Shown: positions 6,994-14,366 of the stretch, one piece after another
Layout of the letters: every line of letters starts with the position of its first letter
Numbering within the stretch: position 1 is the stretch's first letter
Assembly (NCBI RefSeq): GCF_000797495.1
Contig: NZ_JTGN01000008.1
Location: 1-64,000, forward strand
Direction of reading: 5' to 3'
Source of the DNA: Robinsoniella peoriensis
GTDB lineage: Bacteria; Bacillota; Clostridia; Lachnospirales; Lachnospiraceae
Length of the DNA stretch: 64,000 nucleotides
Position numbers and translations under genes: made by a program
The notes under the pieces: model-generated
What the model saw: only the letters and a program-made list of their open reading frames with translations
Database searches by the model: none
Told to the model about the DNA's origin: nothing

Positions 6994-8661
6994 ATGCAAA
7001 AAAAATGGTGGCAAGAAAAGACAGCATATCAGATTTATCCGAAGAGTTTTTATGATTCCAATGGGGATGGAATTGGAGATATACAGGGAATTATAAGCAA
7101 GCTGGATTATTTACAGGATCTGGGAGTGGATATCATCTGGTTATCTCCCATCTATTCCTCACCCTTGGCGGATCAGGGATATGATATTTCGGACTATTAT
7201 AACATTGATCCCAGATTTGGGACGATGGAGGATATGGATGAACTGCTTATGGAAGCAAAGAAGCGGGGAATGTATATTCTTATGGATTTAGTAGTTAATC
7301 ATTGTTCCGATGAACATGAGTGGTTTAAGATGGCGATGAAAGATCCGGAAGGGAAATATGGGAAGTATTTTTATCTGGAGGATAAGAAGGACGGGGAGCT
7401 TCCATGTAATTGGAGATCTTATTTTGGAGGATCTTGCTGGGAGCCGCTTTCCGATACCGATAAGCTTTATCTGCATGTATTTCATAAAAAACAGCCGGAT
7501 TTAAACTGGGAAAATCCGGAGGTGCGGGAAGAGGTTTATAAAAATATTAATTGGTGGTTGGAGAAAGGGCTTTCGGGATTTCGTATCGATGCAATTATTA
7601 ATATTAAAAAGGCATTGCCATTTAAAAATTATGAACCGGATCGTGCAGATGGATTAAGTAATATTGCCCATATGTTAGAGGAAGCTGAGGGTGTTGGTGA
7701 ATTTCTAGGAGAAATGCGGGACAGGACATTTAAAAAGTATGACGCATTTACTGTTGGTGAAGTCTTTAATGATAAAGAGGGTGAATTGCCTGATTTTATC
7801 GGAGACAATGGATATTTTTCCAGTATGTTTGATTTCAATGAAACAATCTTTGGGCAGAATGAAAAAGGGTGGTACGCTCATACGCAGATTACGCCGAATG
7901 ATTATAAAAAATGTTGTTTTGATGCACAAAAACGTGTTGGAGACATTGGATATCTCTCTAATATTATCGAAAACCATGATGAGCCAAGAGGTGTCAGCCA
8001 TTACATACCGGAGGGAGAAGTCTGCGATGCAAGTAAGAAGCTTTTGGGGGCAGTAAACTTTATGCTGAGAGGCCTTCCGTTTATTTATCAGGGACAGGAA
8101 CTTGGAATGGAAAATATGGAATTTACTTCTATAGACGAGGTAGATGATATTTCCTCCCTGGAAGAATACCGTGTTGCCATAGATGCAGGGCTTACAGAAG
8201 CGGAAGCTTTAAAGGTCATTTCCAAGTTCAGCAGGGATAATGCAAGAACGCCAATGCAGTGGGATGACAGTGAAAATGCAGGATTTACTACTGGTACACC
8301 CTGGCTTGCGGCAAATCCCAATTATAGCAGAATCAATGCAAAGAGTCAGATAGAGAATTCAGATTCCGTATTTTCTTTTTACAAACAACTGATAGCATTG
8401 CGTAAGAATCCGGTTTACCAGGAGGCTGTTGTATATGGTGAGTTTCTTCCGGAATGGGAAGATCAGAATAATCTGATGGCTTATTACCGTAAAGGACAAG
8501 AAAAGACATTGATGGTTATAGCTAATTTCCAGATGGACGGACAGACGGTGACTTTACCAAGTTCATATAAGAAATTATTAATTAATAATTATACGGATCT
8601 TGCTCAGGACGGTAATGATTTGCAGCTCAAAGGATATCAGGTTATAATTCTGGAAATTTAA
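6994..8661 (+). CDS. GH13 alpha-glucosidase (oligo-1,6-glucosidase type)
   Basis: The 555-residue cytoplasmic protein lacks a signal peptide and matches the GH13_31 family. It hydrolyses the non-reducing-end alpha-glucosyl bond of isomaltose-like or maltose-like oligosaccharides. The opening (WWQEKTAYQIYPKSFYDSNG, then DGIGDIQGI) is diagnostic. The catalytic triad is nucleophile D199 (FRIDA), acid/base E256 (GEVF) and D329 (ENHDEPR), nearly the numbering of Bacillus oligo-1,6-glucosidase. The residue after the nucleophile is Ala200; Val there typifies alpha-1,6 specificity and Thr alpha-1,4, so linkage preference is unclear. GGAGG at 6981-6985, eight bases upstream, fixes the ATG; an upstream in-frame GTG at 6979 is not used. 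A TATAAT at 6945 probably belongs to its promoter, and the AraC gene upstream is the likely regulator. Confidence 0.93.
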   Translation: MQKKWWQEKTAYQIYPKSFYDSNGDGIGDIQGIISKLDYLQDLGVDIIWLSPIYSSPLADQGYDISDYYNIDPRFGTMEDMDELLMEAKKRGMYILMDLVVNHCSDEHEWFKMAMKDPEGKYGKYFYLEDKKDGELPCNWRSYFGGSCWEPLSDTDKLYLHVFHKKQPDLNWENPEVREEVYKNINWWLEKGLSGFRIDAIINIKKALPFKNYEPDRADGLSNIAHMLEEAEGVGEFLGEMRDRTFKKYDAFTVGEVFNDKEGELPDFIGDNGYFSSMFDFNETIFGQNEKGWYAHTQITPNDYKKCCFDAQKRVGDIGYLSNIIENHDEPRGVSHYIPEGEVCDASKKLLGAVNFMLRGLPFIYQGQELGMENMEFTSIDEVDDISSLEEYRVAIDAGLTEAEALKVISKFSRDNARTPMQWDDSENAGFTTGTPWLAANPNYSRINAKSQIENSDSVFSFYKQLIALRKNPVYQEAVVYGEFLPEWEDQNNLMAYYRKGQEKTLMVIANFQMDGQTVTLPSSYKKLLINNYTDLAQDGNDLQLKGYQVIILEI

Positions 8662-8671
8662 TCAAATGATC

Positions 8672-8700
8672 AAAGCAGCGGAAAATTTATCCGCTGCTTT
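8672..8700 (+). terminator. Hairpin terminator after alpha-glucosidase
   Basis: AAAGCAGCGGA and TCCGCTGCTTT form a perfect 11-bp stem with a 7-nt loop. The T-run is short, so some readthrough into the acetyltransferase gene is possible. Confidence 0.65.
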
Positions 8701-8716
8701 CTAGAAAGGAACCAGT

Positions 8717-9325
8717 ATGAATCACAAAGAAAGAATGCTGACGGGGCTTCCATATAAGGCCTGGATGGATGGCCTTGCTGAGGAACAGATTGAAAATAAG
8801 AAGAAAATTTATGAATATAATTTATGCAAGCCGGATGAAGCGGAGAAGATGGAACTGATGATCCGTGGGATACTGGGAAAGGCCGGTAAAAATGTAGCTG
8901 TCTTACCGCCGTTTCACTGTGATTATGGAAAAAATATTGAAGTAGGTGACAATTTTATTGCCAATTATAATTGTGTTATTCTGGATGTGGGAAAAGTTAC
9001 TATTGGAAATAATACAATGTTTGGACCGAATGTGTCTATCATTACTGCAGGGCATCCGATTCATCCGGATTCCAGAAATTCAGGATATGAATATGGAATC
9101 GGCATCACTATTGGTGACAGCGTATGGCTGGGATCTAATGTTGTAGTTAATCCCGGAGTCCATATTGGCAACAATGTGGTGATCGGTTCGGGAAGCGTTG
9201 TGACTAAGGATATTCCGGATAATGTGGTGGCAGTGGGTAACCCATGCAGAATCTTACGGGAGATTACAGAGGCGGACAGGGATTTTTACTTTAAGGACAA
9301 AAAATTTGATGTGACTGACTACTAA
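8717..9325 (+). CDS. maa: Maltose/galactoside O-acetyltransferase
   Basis: The 202-residue protein has the left-handed parallel beta-helix fold of the hexapeptide acyltransferases, MAT/GAT subgroup. An N-terminal helical cap (KERMLTGLPYKAWMDGLAEE) is followed by repeated [LIV]-G-x4 turns. The catalytic His lies in ITAGHPIHP, and the signature IGSGSVVTKDIPDNVVAVGN closes the domain. These enzymes transfer acetyl from acetyl-CoA to the 6-OH of sugars, perhaps as detoxification of non-metabolised sugars. It lies 56 bp after the alpha-glucosidase with AAAGGA before the ATG, so maltose-type substrates are a fair guess. Specificity cannot be proved here. Confidence 0.9.
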   Translation: MNHKERMLTGLPYKAWMDGLAEEQIENKKKIYEYNLCKPDEAEKMELMIRGILGKAGKNVAVLPPFHCDYGKNIEVGDNFIANYNCVILDVGKVTIGNNTMFGPNVSIITAGHPIHPDSRNSGYEYGIGITIGDSVWLGSNVVVNPGVHIGNNVVIGSGSVVTKDIPDNVVAVGNPCRILREITEADRDFYFKDKKFDVTDY

Positions 9326-9338
9326 AGCGTGTTTTAAG

Positions 9339-9367
9339 TTGCAAATTTTTTTAACATGTGGTAAGAT
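9339..9367 (+). promoter_or_regulatory. Promoter of the MATE attenuator leader
   Basis: TTGCAA, a 17-bp spacer and an extended -10 (TGGTAAGAT) start 14 bp after the acetyltransferase stop. Transcription would begin near 9374, so the hairpins and terminator that follow act on this short leader and not only on readthrough from upstream. Confidence 0.6.
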
Positions 9368-9399
9368 CAATCTCATATTATAAAAGAAGAGCTTTTTAC

Positions 9400-9426
9400 A
9401 TGCGTCGCCGGATGCATGTATCATAA
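9400..9426 (+). CDS. Putative leader peptide MRRRMHVS
   Basis: A complete 8-codon ORF (ATG CGT CGC CGG ATG CAT GTA TCA TAA) lies in the leader between the promoter and terminator of the downstream MATE gene. A weak GAAGAG lies about eight bases before its ATG. Its start codon is embedded in a hairpin (TACATGC at 9397 with GCATGTA at 9414). Basic +X+ motifs such as Arg-X-Arg are known macrolide-stalling sites in drug-induced leader peptides, and this peptide has Arg-Arg-Arg directly after Met. Translation and stalling are inference. Confidence 0.4.
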   Translation: MRRRMHVS

Positions 9427-9428
9427 AT

Positions 9429-9485
9429 AAGCATCGGACATCTATACCGTTAGGCCATTGGGTATAGATGACTGGTGCTTTTTTT
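9429..9485 (+). terminator. Leader terminator (attenuator) before MATE gene
   Basis: The arms 9429-9448 and 9461-9480 form a stem with a perfect inner 10 bp (CATCTATACC/GGTATAGATG) and an AAGCA/TGCTT base, ending in a seven-T run. It lies about 50 nt before the MATE start and about 60-110 nt after the predicted transcription start. An alternative pairing (CCGGATGC at 9408 with GCATCGG at 9431, one bulge) would break its base, as in an antiterminator. Confidence 0.8.
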
Positions 9486-9536
9486 GTGATAAGGAATATT
9501 TTTTCAACTGGCTCAAGGCAGAAAGGTGGAATTTTT

Positions 9537-10859
9537 ATGGAAAGTAAAAGTTTGGGAAGGGTATTTGCAAAGTATGTATCTTTGAACATTTTGAGTATGC
9601 TGGGGTTGTCTTGTTTTATTTTTGTAGATACCCTCTGTGTTGCAAACGGTGTGGGGAGTAATGGGCTTGCGGCATTGAATCTGACGCTGCCTGTATATTC
9701 TTTTATGAATGGGATAGGTTTGATGATTGGAATGGGGGGTGCTACCCGTTTTGCGATGGCTATGGGGACAGGAAATGAAAAGGCGGCGAAAGCTTCTTTT
9801 ACACTTTCCGTTAAACTGGCCCTTCTCTGTGGTGTGTTTTTTACATTAGTCGGTTTGTTTGCTTCCAGGCAATTGGGGGCTCTATTGGGAGCAGATGAGG
9901 CAGTTATGCAGGATATGATCCCTTATATGAGAACCATACTGCTTTTTTCCCTTGCGTTTATGGTAAATAATGTGTTGGTTTGTTTTGTAAGGAACGACGG
10001 GTACCCCCAGACGGCAATGGCGGCGATGCTGACCGGAAGTTTCAGCAATATTGTTTTGGATATTTTATTTGTATTCGGGTTTCGGTGGGGGATGTTTGGG
10101 GCGGCATTTGCTACCGGGATTGCACCGGTCTTAAGCATGTGTGTGCTTTCCACACACATAATCAAAGGACGAAGCCACTTTAGCCTGGTGAAAGAAAGAG
10201 TAAAGATTTCAGATGTAGTCCGGACAATTTCTCTTGGTATGTCCTCTTTTATTGGAGAATTATCTTCTGCAATTGTTATGCTGCTGTTCAATTTTACGAT
10301 TTTAAAGCTTGCCGGGAACATAGGTGTCGCTGCATATGGAGTGATTGCCAATATTGCCCTGATTGTATGTTCCATATTTACCGGAGTTGCCCAGGGAGTG
10401 CAGCCGATCATCAGTTCCCAGTATGGGAAAAAAGATTTTGGCGGTATACGCTTCGTGATGCAAAGAGGGGTTCTGCTTGCTGCCGCCTGCGGAGTAATCT
10501 GTTATGCAGGCGGTGTGCTGCTGGCAGAACCTATTGTTGGAATCTTCAATGAATCAGGTGACGCCGGGTTTACGAAGATTGCCCTGGAGGGAATAAAGAT
10601 TTATTTTCTTGCGTTTATCCCTATGGGAATCAATGTGGTTATGGCTGCCGTATTGTCAGCCAAAGATCAGCCGGCGCGCTCCATGCTGATTGCTCTGTTA
10701 AGAGGAGTAATACTAAATGTAGTTTTGATCCTTGTATTTCCAAATGTATGGAATATGACAGGGGTATGGCTGGTTGTGCCGGCTACAGAACTTTTAACGG
10801 CTGCAGTATGCGGTGCAGTACAGTTTGGCAGCAGTGGAATGCGGCGGAATACAGTTTAA
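9537..10859 (+). CDS. MATE family efflux transporter (attenuator-controlled)
   Basis: The 440-residue polytopic protein has MATE architecture: two six-helix bundles, TLCVANGVGSNGLAALNLTL in the first, and paired glycine/proline-rich helices throughout. It probably exports small cationic molecules using an ion gradient. The open frame begins at 9468, but that segment lies in the terminator stem. AAAGGTGG seven bases before the ATG at 9537 marks the real start. Its own promoter, short leader ORF and intrinsic terminator precede it, so induction by transcription attenuation is likely. It is convergent with the anti-sigma gene, with a 36-bp gap. Confidence 0.88.
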   Translation: MESKSLGRVFAKYVSLNILSMLGLSCFIFVDTLCVANGVGSNGLAALNLTLPVYSFMNGIGLMIGMGGATRFAMAMGTGNEKAAKASFTLSVKLALLCGVFFTLVGLFASRQLGALLGADEAVMQDMIPYMRTILLFSLAFMVNNVLVCFVRNDGYPQTAMAAMLTGSFSNIVLDILFVFGFRWGMFGAAFATGIAPVLSMCVLSTHIIKGRSHFSLVKERVKISDVVRTISLGMSSFIGELSSAIVMLLFNFTILKLAGNIGVAAYGVIANIALIVCSIFTGVAQGVQPIISSQYGKKDFGGIRFVMQRGVLLAAACGVICYAGGVLLAEPIVGIFNESGDAGFTKIALEGIKIYFLAFIPMGINVVMAAVLSAKDQPARSMLIALLRGVILNVVLILVFPNVWNMTGVWLVVPATELLTAAVCGAVQFGSSGMRRNTV

Positions 10860-10895
10860 GGAGCTATTATGCAACGGCGGAGTGCTTCATGGACA

Positions 10896-12092
10896 TCAGT
10901 GGGACAGGATGGATAGTTTGACATCCGCTACATTAAATCCGTCTATGTTCTCCTGCTCCAGGAAACTCAGTACTTGATCTGCGCTGCCCTGTGCTAAAAT
11001 ACCATAGATCTGCATGCCGTTTTCCTTTATATATGCCTGAATATCCTGGTAAAACCAGGGGCCGATATTATTTACATTTGCCATTGCCTGTAAAAATTCC
11101 TGCCGGTCTGTGAGATAGCTTAAAAGTGAATCGAAGTGAGTCTGCCAGATTCCTACAGGGTCTTTATCAAGCTCCTCATTGTGGTCCACCAGGCTTAGAT
11201 ATGGATAATTTTTTTCCACTTCTTTGACAGATTCATATACATTGCCGCCGCCGCCAGGCTGGAATCCAACGGTTGCGCCCCTGTGAGTGCCAGTCCAGAC
11301 TGCTGCATAAGTAATGTCTAATTGATGGTCTTCATCACCATACCATTTTAGGTAGAGTTTGTTGAATTCTTCCAGTGTAAGATTTTTTTCAAAAGTAAAA
11401 TATGCCTCGACCTGAGATGATTTTGGCAGGTCCTTTAAGGCATCTGCCTGATATTGGATGTCGTCCTGTGGCTGCTGGCGGTACTCTACTCCGGATGCTT
11501 CCTGCCAGACCAGTGTGCCTTCTTTAAAAGCAAAACAGTTTGCAGAGGGGAAATGCCAGAAGTTTATAAGTGAGTTGCCGCTGTCCAGGAATTCTCCCCG
11601 TATTATTTTTCCGCTGAATACAGATTCCTTACCGGTAAAATAATGGTTCTGCCTGATCTGGATCTGATAGCTGCCCAGCCCGTCTCTTACGGCTTCTGCT
11701 GTATTGGTTGCATATCCGGGTGAATGTACTTCGGTAAAAGCCATGGTATCCATCATGAACTGTCCAAAACCGTATTCATCCGTGGGAATTCCGCGATTGG
11801 GGTCGTAGTAGTTCTGATTGATAATCAGAATTACTGCCGCAGATAAAACGAGGATGCTTAATATGGAGATAAAAATATTTCGGCGGAGTTTACGGTTTAC
11901 GTGTTTTTTTACATTTTTGATCTCTGATTCTTCTGTTTCAGACAGCAGGTCCAGATTCAGATTTTCGCCCATCTGGTCCGTATAGTATTCGGTAATGCTT
12001 TCGTATTTCTCCAATTCTTCTTCTACCATCCGGATTTCTTCCGGTGTGGCTGTGTTGGATTTGTATTTTTCTAAAAGTTCATGGAAATTCAT
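10896..12092 (-). CDS. Membrane anti-sigma factor (Sigma_reg_N/C type)
   Basis: The 398-residue protein has a cytoplasmic N-terminus (about 75 residues; FHELLEKYKSNTATPEEI, then a Glu-rich helix), one transmembrane segment (FISILSILVLSAAVILII, residues ~74-92) and a large extracytoplasmic domain of ~300 residues. This matches anti-sigma regulators with sigma-factor-regulator N- and C-terminal domains. It should hold its cognate ECF sigma inactive until an envelope signal arrives. The ATG follows GGAGGGA and overlaps the 3' end of the sigma gene by 14 bases, which supports a stoichiometric partner pair. The inducing signal is unknown. Confidence 0.8.
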   Translation of the reverse strand: MNFHELLEKYKSNTATPEEIRMVEEELEKYESITEYYTDQMGENLNLDLLSETEESEIKNVKKHVNRKLRRNIFISILSILVLSAAVILIINQNYYDPNRGIPTDEYGFGQFMMDTMAFTEVHSPGYATNTAEAVRDGLGSYQIQIRQNHYFTGKESVFSGKIIRGEFLDSGNSLINFWHFPSANCFAFKEGTLVWQEASGVEYRQQPQDDIQYQADALKDLPKSSQVEAYFTFEKNLTLEEFNKLYLKWYGDEDHQLDITYAAVWTGTHRGATVGFQPGGGGNVYESVKEVEKNYPYLSLVDHNEELDKDPVGIWQTHFDSLLSYLTDRQEFLQAMANVNNIGPWFYQDIQAYIKENGMQIYGILAQGSADQVLSFLEQENIDGFNVADVKLSILSH

Positions 12093-12582
12093 AGTATCCC
12101 TCCCTTTCTAATATTGAGCGCAGCTTATCTCTGGACCGGCAGAGGGCTGTTCTGGTGGTTCCTGTTGATTGACTTGTAAAATGAGCAATTTCTTTTAAAC
12201 TGTAATTCATAAAATAGAACATGTAGATTAATTCGCGGTAACGGTCGGGTAATTGTAAAATACAGTGGTAAAGTACCTTTGCTTCCTCATTTTGAATCAT
12301 TCGTTCCAGTACATTGTCATAAGACGGACTGCCGATATCTTCTAAAGGTGTAACAGGTCTTCTTTTTTTCTGCCTTGCCTGGTCTATAAAAATATTTTTG
12401 CATACACGCAGAAGCCAGTATTTGATGGATTCATTCTGAAGCTCGGCACAGAGGAGGGCCTTGTAGAAGGTATCACTGGTGATCTCCTCTGCTTCCAGCG
12501 TATTTTTACATAGAGACAGAGCGTATAAATATATTTCATGGTAATAGGTTTTATATATTTGTTCCAGGTCATCCTTTTTCAC
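12079..12582 (-). CDS. ECF-type RNA polymerase sigma factor
   Basis: The 167-residue protein has the two domains of group IV sigma-70 factors. Region 2 includes AEEITSDTFYKALLC and the -10-reading helix; region 4 is LPDRYRELIYMFYFMNYSLKE plus the downstream recognition helix (IAHFTSQSTGTTRTALCRSR). It directs RNA polymerase to envelope-stress-type promoters. The partner anti-sigma gene overlaps its 3' end. A promoter with ECF spacing lies just upstream, implying autoregulation. A GGAGGGGA ribosome binding site precedes the ATG at 12582. Confidence 0.92.
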   Translation of the reverse strand: MKKDDLEQIYKTYYHEIYLYALSLCKNTLEAEEITSDTFYKALLCAELQNESIKYWLLRVCKNIFIDQARQKKRRPVTPLEDIGSPSYDNVLERMIQNEEAKVLYHCILQLPDRYRELIYMFYFMNYSLKEIAHFTSQSTGTTRTALCRSRDKLRSILEREGYYEFP

Positions 12583-12608
12583 AGTTCCCCTCCTTCCTGT
12601 TCATTTAA

Positions 12609-12636
12609 TAAACGTTTTCCATTACAAAAGGTTACA
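12609..12636 (-). promoter_or_regulatory. ECF-sigma autopromoter
   Basis: Read on the minus strand, TGTAAC followed by CTTTT, a total spacer of 16 bp, and CGTTTA gives the classic ECF arrangement (AAC -35, CGT -10). It lies about 27 bp upstream of the sigma start. This matches known SigV/SigW-like promoter patterns and predicts that the sigma factor activates its own operon. Confidence 0.6.
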
Positions 12637-12761
12637 CTTTTTTTGTAATTATTAAATTTCCATAAAAATTTTATACCCATACAGTACTTTTTATAGTAAA
12701 ATAAATCTGTTGTAAATTTCGTGACTTGAGATTTACCAAGAAACTACTAAAGGAGAAAGAA

Positions 12762-14120
12762 ATGAAAGCAAATGTAAATTCAAATGCCAGGGTAGAAAAT
12801 ATCTACCAGCTTAACGGCCGTGTGCCCATTTCCAAGGCGATTCCCTTTGGTTTGCAGCATGTACTTGCAATGTTCGTGGCGAATATAGCACCGATTCTGA
12901 TTGTGACAAATGCAGCAGGCCTTACGCCTGAACAAAAAGCGATGTTAATTCAAAATGCAATGTTTATTGCAGGAATCGGTACGTTAATTCAATTATATCC
13001 GGTATGGAAGGTTGGGGCAAGACTGCCAATTGTAATGGGGGTAAGTTTTACCTTTGTAACAATTCTGTGTTATGTTGCAGCCACGTTTGGCTACCCCGCC
13101 GCTATTGGCGCGATTCTGTTCGGAGGTATTATTGAGGGTACTTTGGGGCTTTGTGCAAAATACTGGAGAAAGATCGTAGCACCCATCGTAGCGGCTTGTG
13201 TTGTTACCGCAATTGGTTTTTCTTTGCTGAATGTAGGAGCTTCTTCTTTTGGAGGAGGTGCCGGCAGTGAAAACTTTGGATCTGCACAGAATCTGATTCT
13301 GGGAACTGTAACATTGGTAAGCTGTCTGGTATTTAACATATTTGCGAAATCCTTCTGGAAACAATTATCCGTGCTCTTTGGACTTGTAGTGGGGTATGTC
13401 TTAGCAATGGTAATGGGCATGGTGAATTTCTCGGAAGTGGCTTCCGCCGGTATTGTTGCATTGCCAAAGGTATTGCCGTTTATTCCTGAATTCAATGTAA
13501 GCGCGATTATTGCTGTGACGGTTATCTTTCTGGTATCAGCTACGGAAACCATTGGAGATACTTCTGCCATGGCGGTGACAGGCTTAAAGAGAGATGTGAC
13601 GGACAAGGAAATATCCGGATCGCTAGCCTGCGACGGATATCTGAGCTCGGTATCTTCTCTGTTTGGCTGTCTTCCTATTACATCATTCAGTCAAAATGTG
13701 GGACTGATCGCCATGACGAAAGTGGTAAACCGCTTTACCATTATGACAGGTGCCTGTGTCATGATACTTGCAGGCCTGTTTCCGGTTATCGGAAAACTGC
13801 TTGCCACACTGCCGGATGCGGTTTTGGGAGGCTGTACAATCATGATGTTCGGTTCGATTGTCGTAAGTGGTGTCCAGATGATTACAAGGTGTGGATTTAA
13901 TCAGAGGAATACCGTGATTACGGCACTATCTCTGGGAATTGGAATTGGGTTCACACAGGTACCAGCCATTTTCACAATTTTCCCGAAAATGGTACAGGAA
14001 GTTTTGGCTAATAATTGTGTTGCGATTGTATTTATCGTTGCAATAGTAATGAATCTGGTGCTTCCGGCTAATATGGAGGTATCCGGAGAAGGGGACAGCG
14101 AAGAGAGTTGTTCTTCTTAA
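12762..14120 (+). CDS. NCS2 nucleobase:cation symporter (xanthine/uracil permease)
   Basis: The 452-residue membrane protein of the NCS2 family takes up purines or uracil with a proton or Na+. Motifs include GLQHVLAMFVANIAPILIV near the N-terminus, the TM8 signature VSATETIGDTSA (with the substrate-binding Glu) and the TM10 signature SFSQNVGLIAMTKVVNR. The GARLPIVMGVSF segment is more like xanthine/urate than uracil permeases. An in-frame extension reaches 12726, but AGGAG at 12751-12755 fixes the ATG at 12762. It is divergent from the ECF sigma gene. No purine riboswitch was recognised in the 179-bp gap. Confidence 0.9.
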   Translation: MKANVNSNARVENIYQLNGRVPISKAIPFGLQHVLAMFVANIAPILIVTNAAGLTPEQKAMLIQNAMFIAGIGTLIQLYPVWKVGARLPIVMGVSFTFVTILCYVAATFGYPAAIGAILFGGIIEGTLGLCAKYWRKIVAPIVAACVVTAIGFSLLNVGASSFGGGAGSENFGSAQNLILGTVTLVSCLVFNIFAKSFWKQLSVLFGLVVGYVLAMVMGMVNFSEVASAGIVALPKVLPFIPEFNVSAIIAVTVIFLVSATETIGDTSAMAVTGLKRDVTDKEISGSLACDGYLSSVSSLFGCLPITSFSQNVGLIAMTKVVNRFTIMTGACVMILAGLFPVIGKLLATLPDAVLGGCTIMMFGSIVVSGVQMITRCGFNQRNTVITALSLGIGIGFTQVPAIFTIFPKMVQEVLANNCVAIVFIVAIVMNLVLPANMEVSGEGDSEESCSS

Positions 14121-14137
14121 GATTTGTGATTTAGATG

Positions 14138-14181
14138 AAAAGCAATGCGGTATTCGAATTGGGATGCTGTATTGCTTTTTT
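14138..14181 (+). terminator. Terminator after NCS2 permease
   Basis: AAAAGCAAT and ATTGCTTTT form the base of a stem-loop closing about 25 nt, followed by a T-rich tail. It is 18 bp past the permease stop. Confidence 0.75.
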
Positions 14182-14224
14182 ATTATTTTCTCCACATCTG
14201 ACAATGGTAAAGTCTCGTAAACTT

Positions 14225-14233
14225 TGCTATAAT
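14225..14233 (+). promoter_or_regulatory. Extended -10 promoter of the amylosucrase gene
   Basis: TGCTATAAT is a full extended -10 with a poor -35. It implies a 5' leader of about 125 nt that contains a short hairpin (CGCAGT/ACTGCG near 14324-14352) close to the ribosome binding site. Confidence 0.5.
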
Positions 14234-14366
14234 ACATATAGTTTCGTAACCAGTAAACATATTAGCTAAAGGAATATAAGAAACCGGAGTGAGATATGGG
14301 ATTTGCAAAGTACCGGATTCTTATGCGCAGTGGTTTTCGTGCGGTACTGCGTGAATGGAGGAATTT

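Noticed and set aside
9374..9485. A known riboswitch class in the MATE leader
   Set aside because: No match to guanidine, preQ1, yybP, fluoride, THF or cyclic-dinucleotide signatures could be recognised; the short ORF makes a leader-peptide mechanism the simpler reading.
12640..12761. Purine riboswitch before the NCS2 permease
   Set aside because: No conserved purine-riboswitch junction sequences or three-way junction can be found; only a short GTAAAT/ATTTAC hairpin is present.
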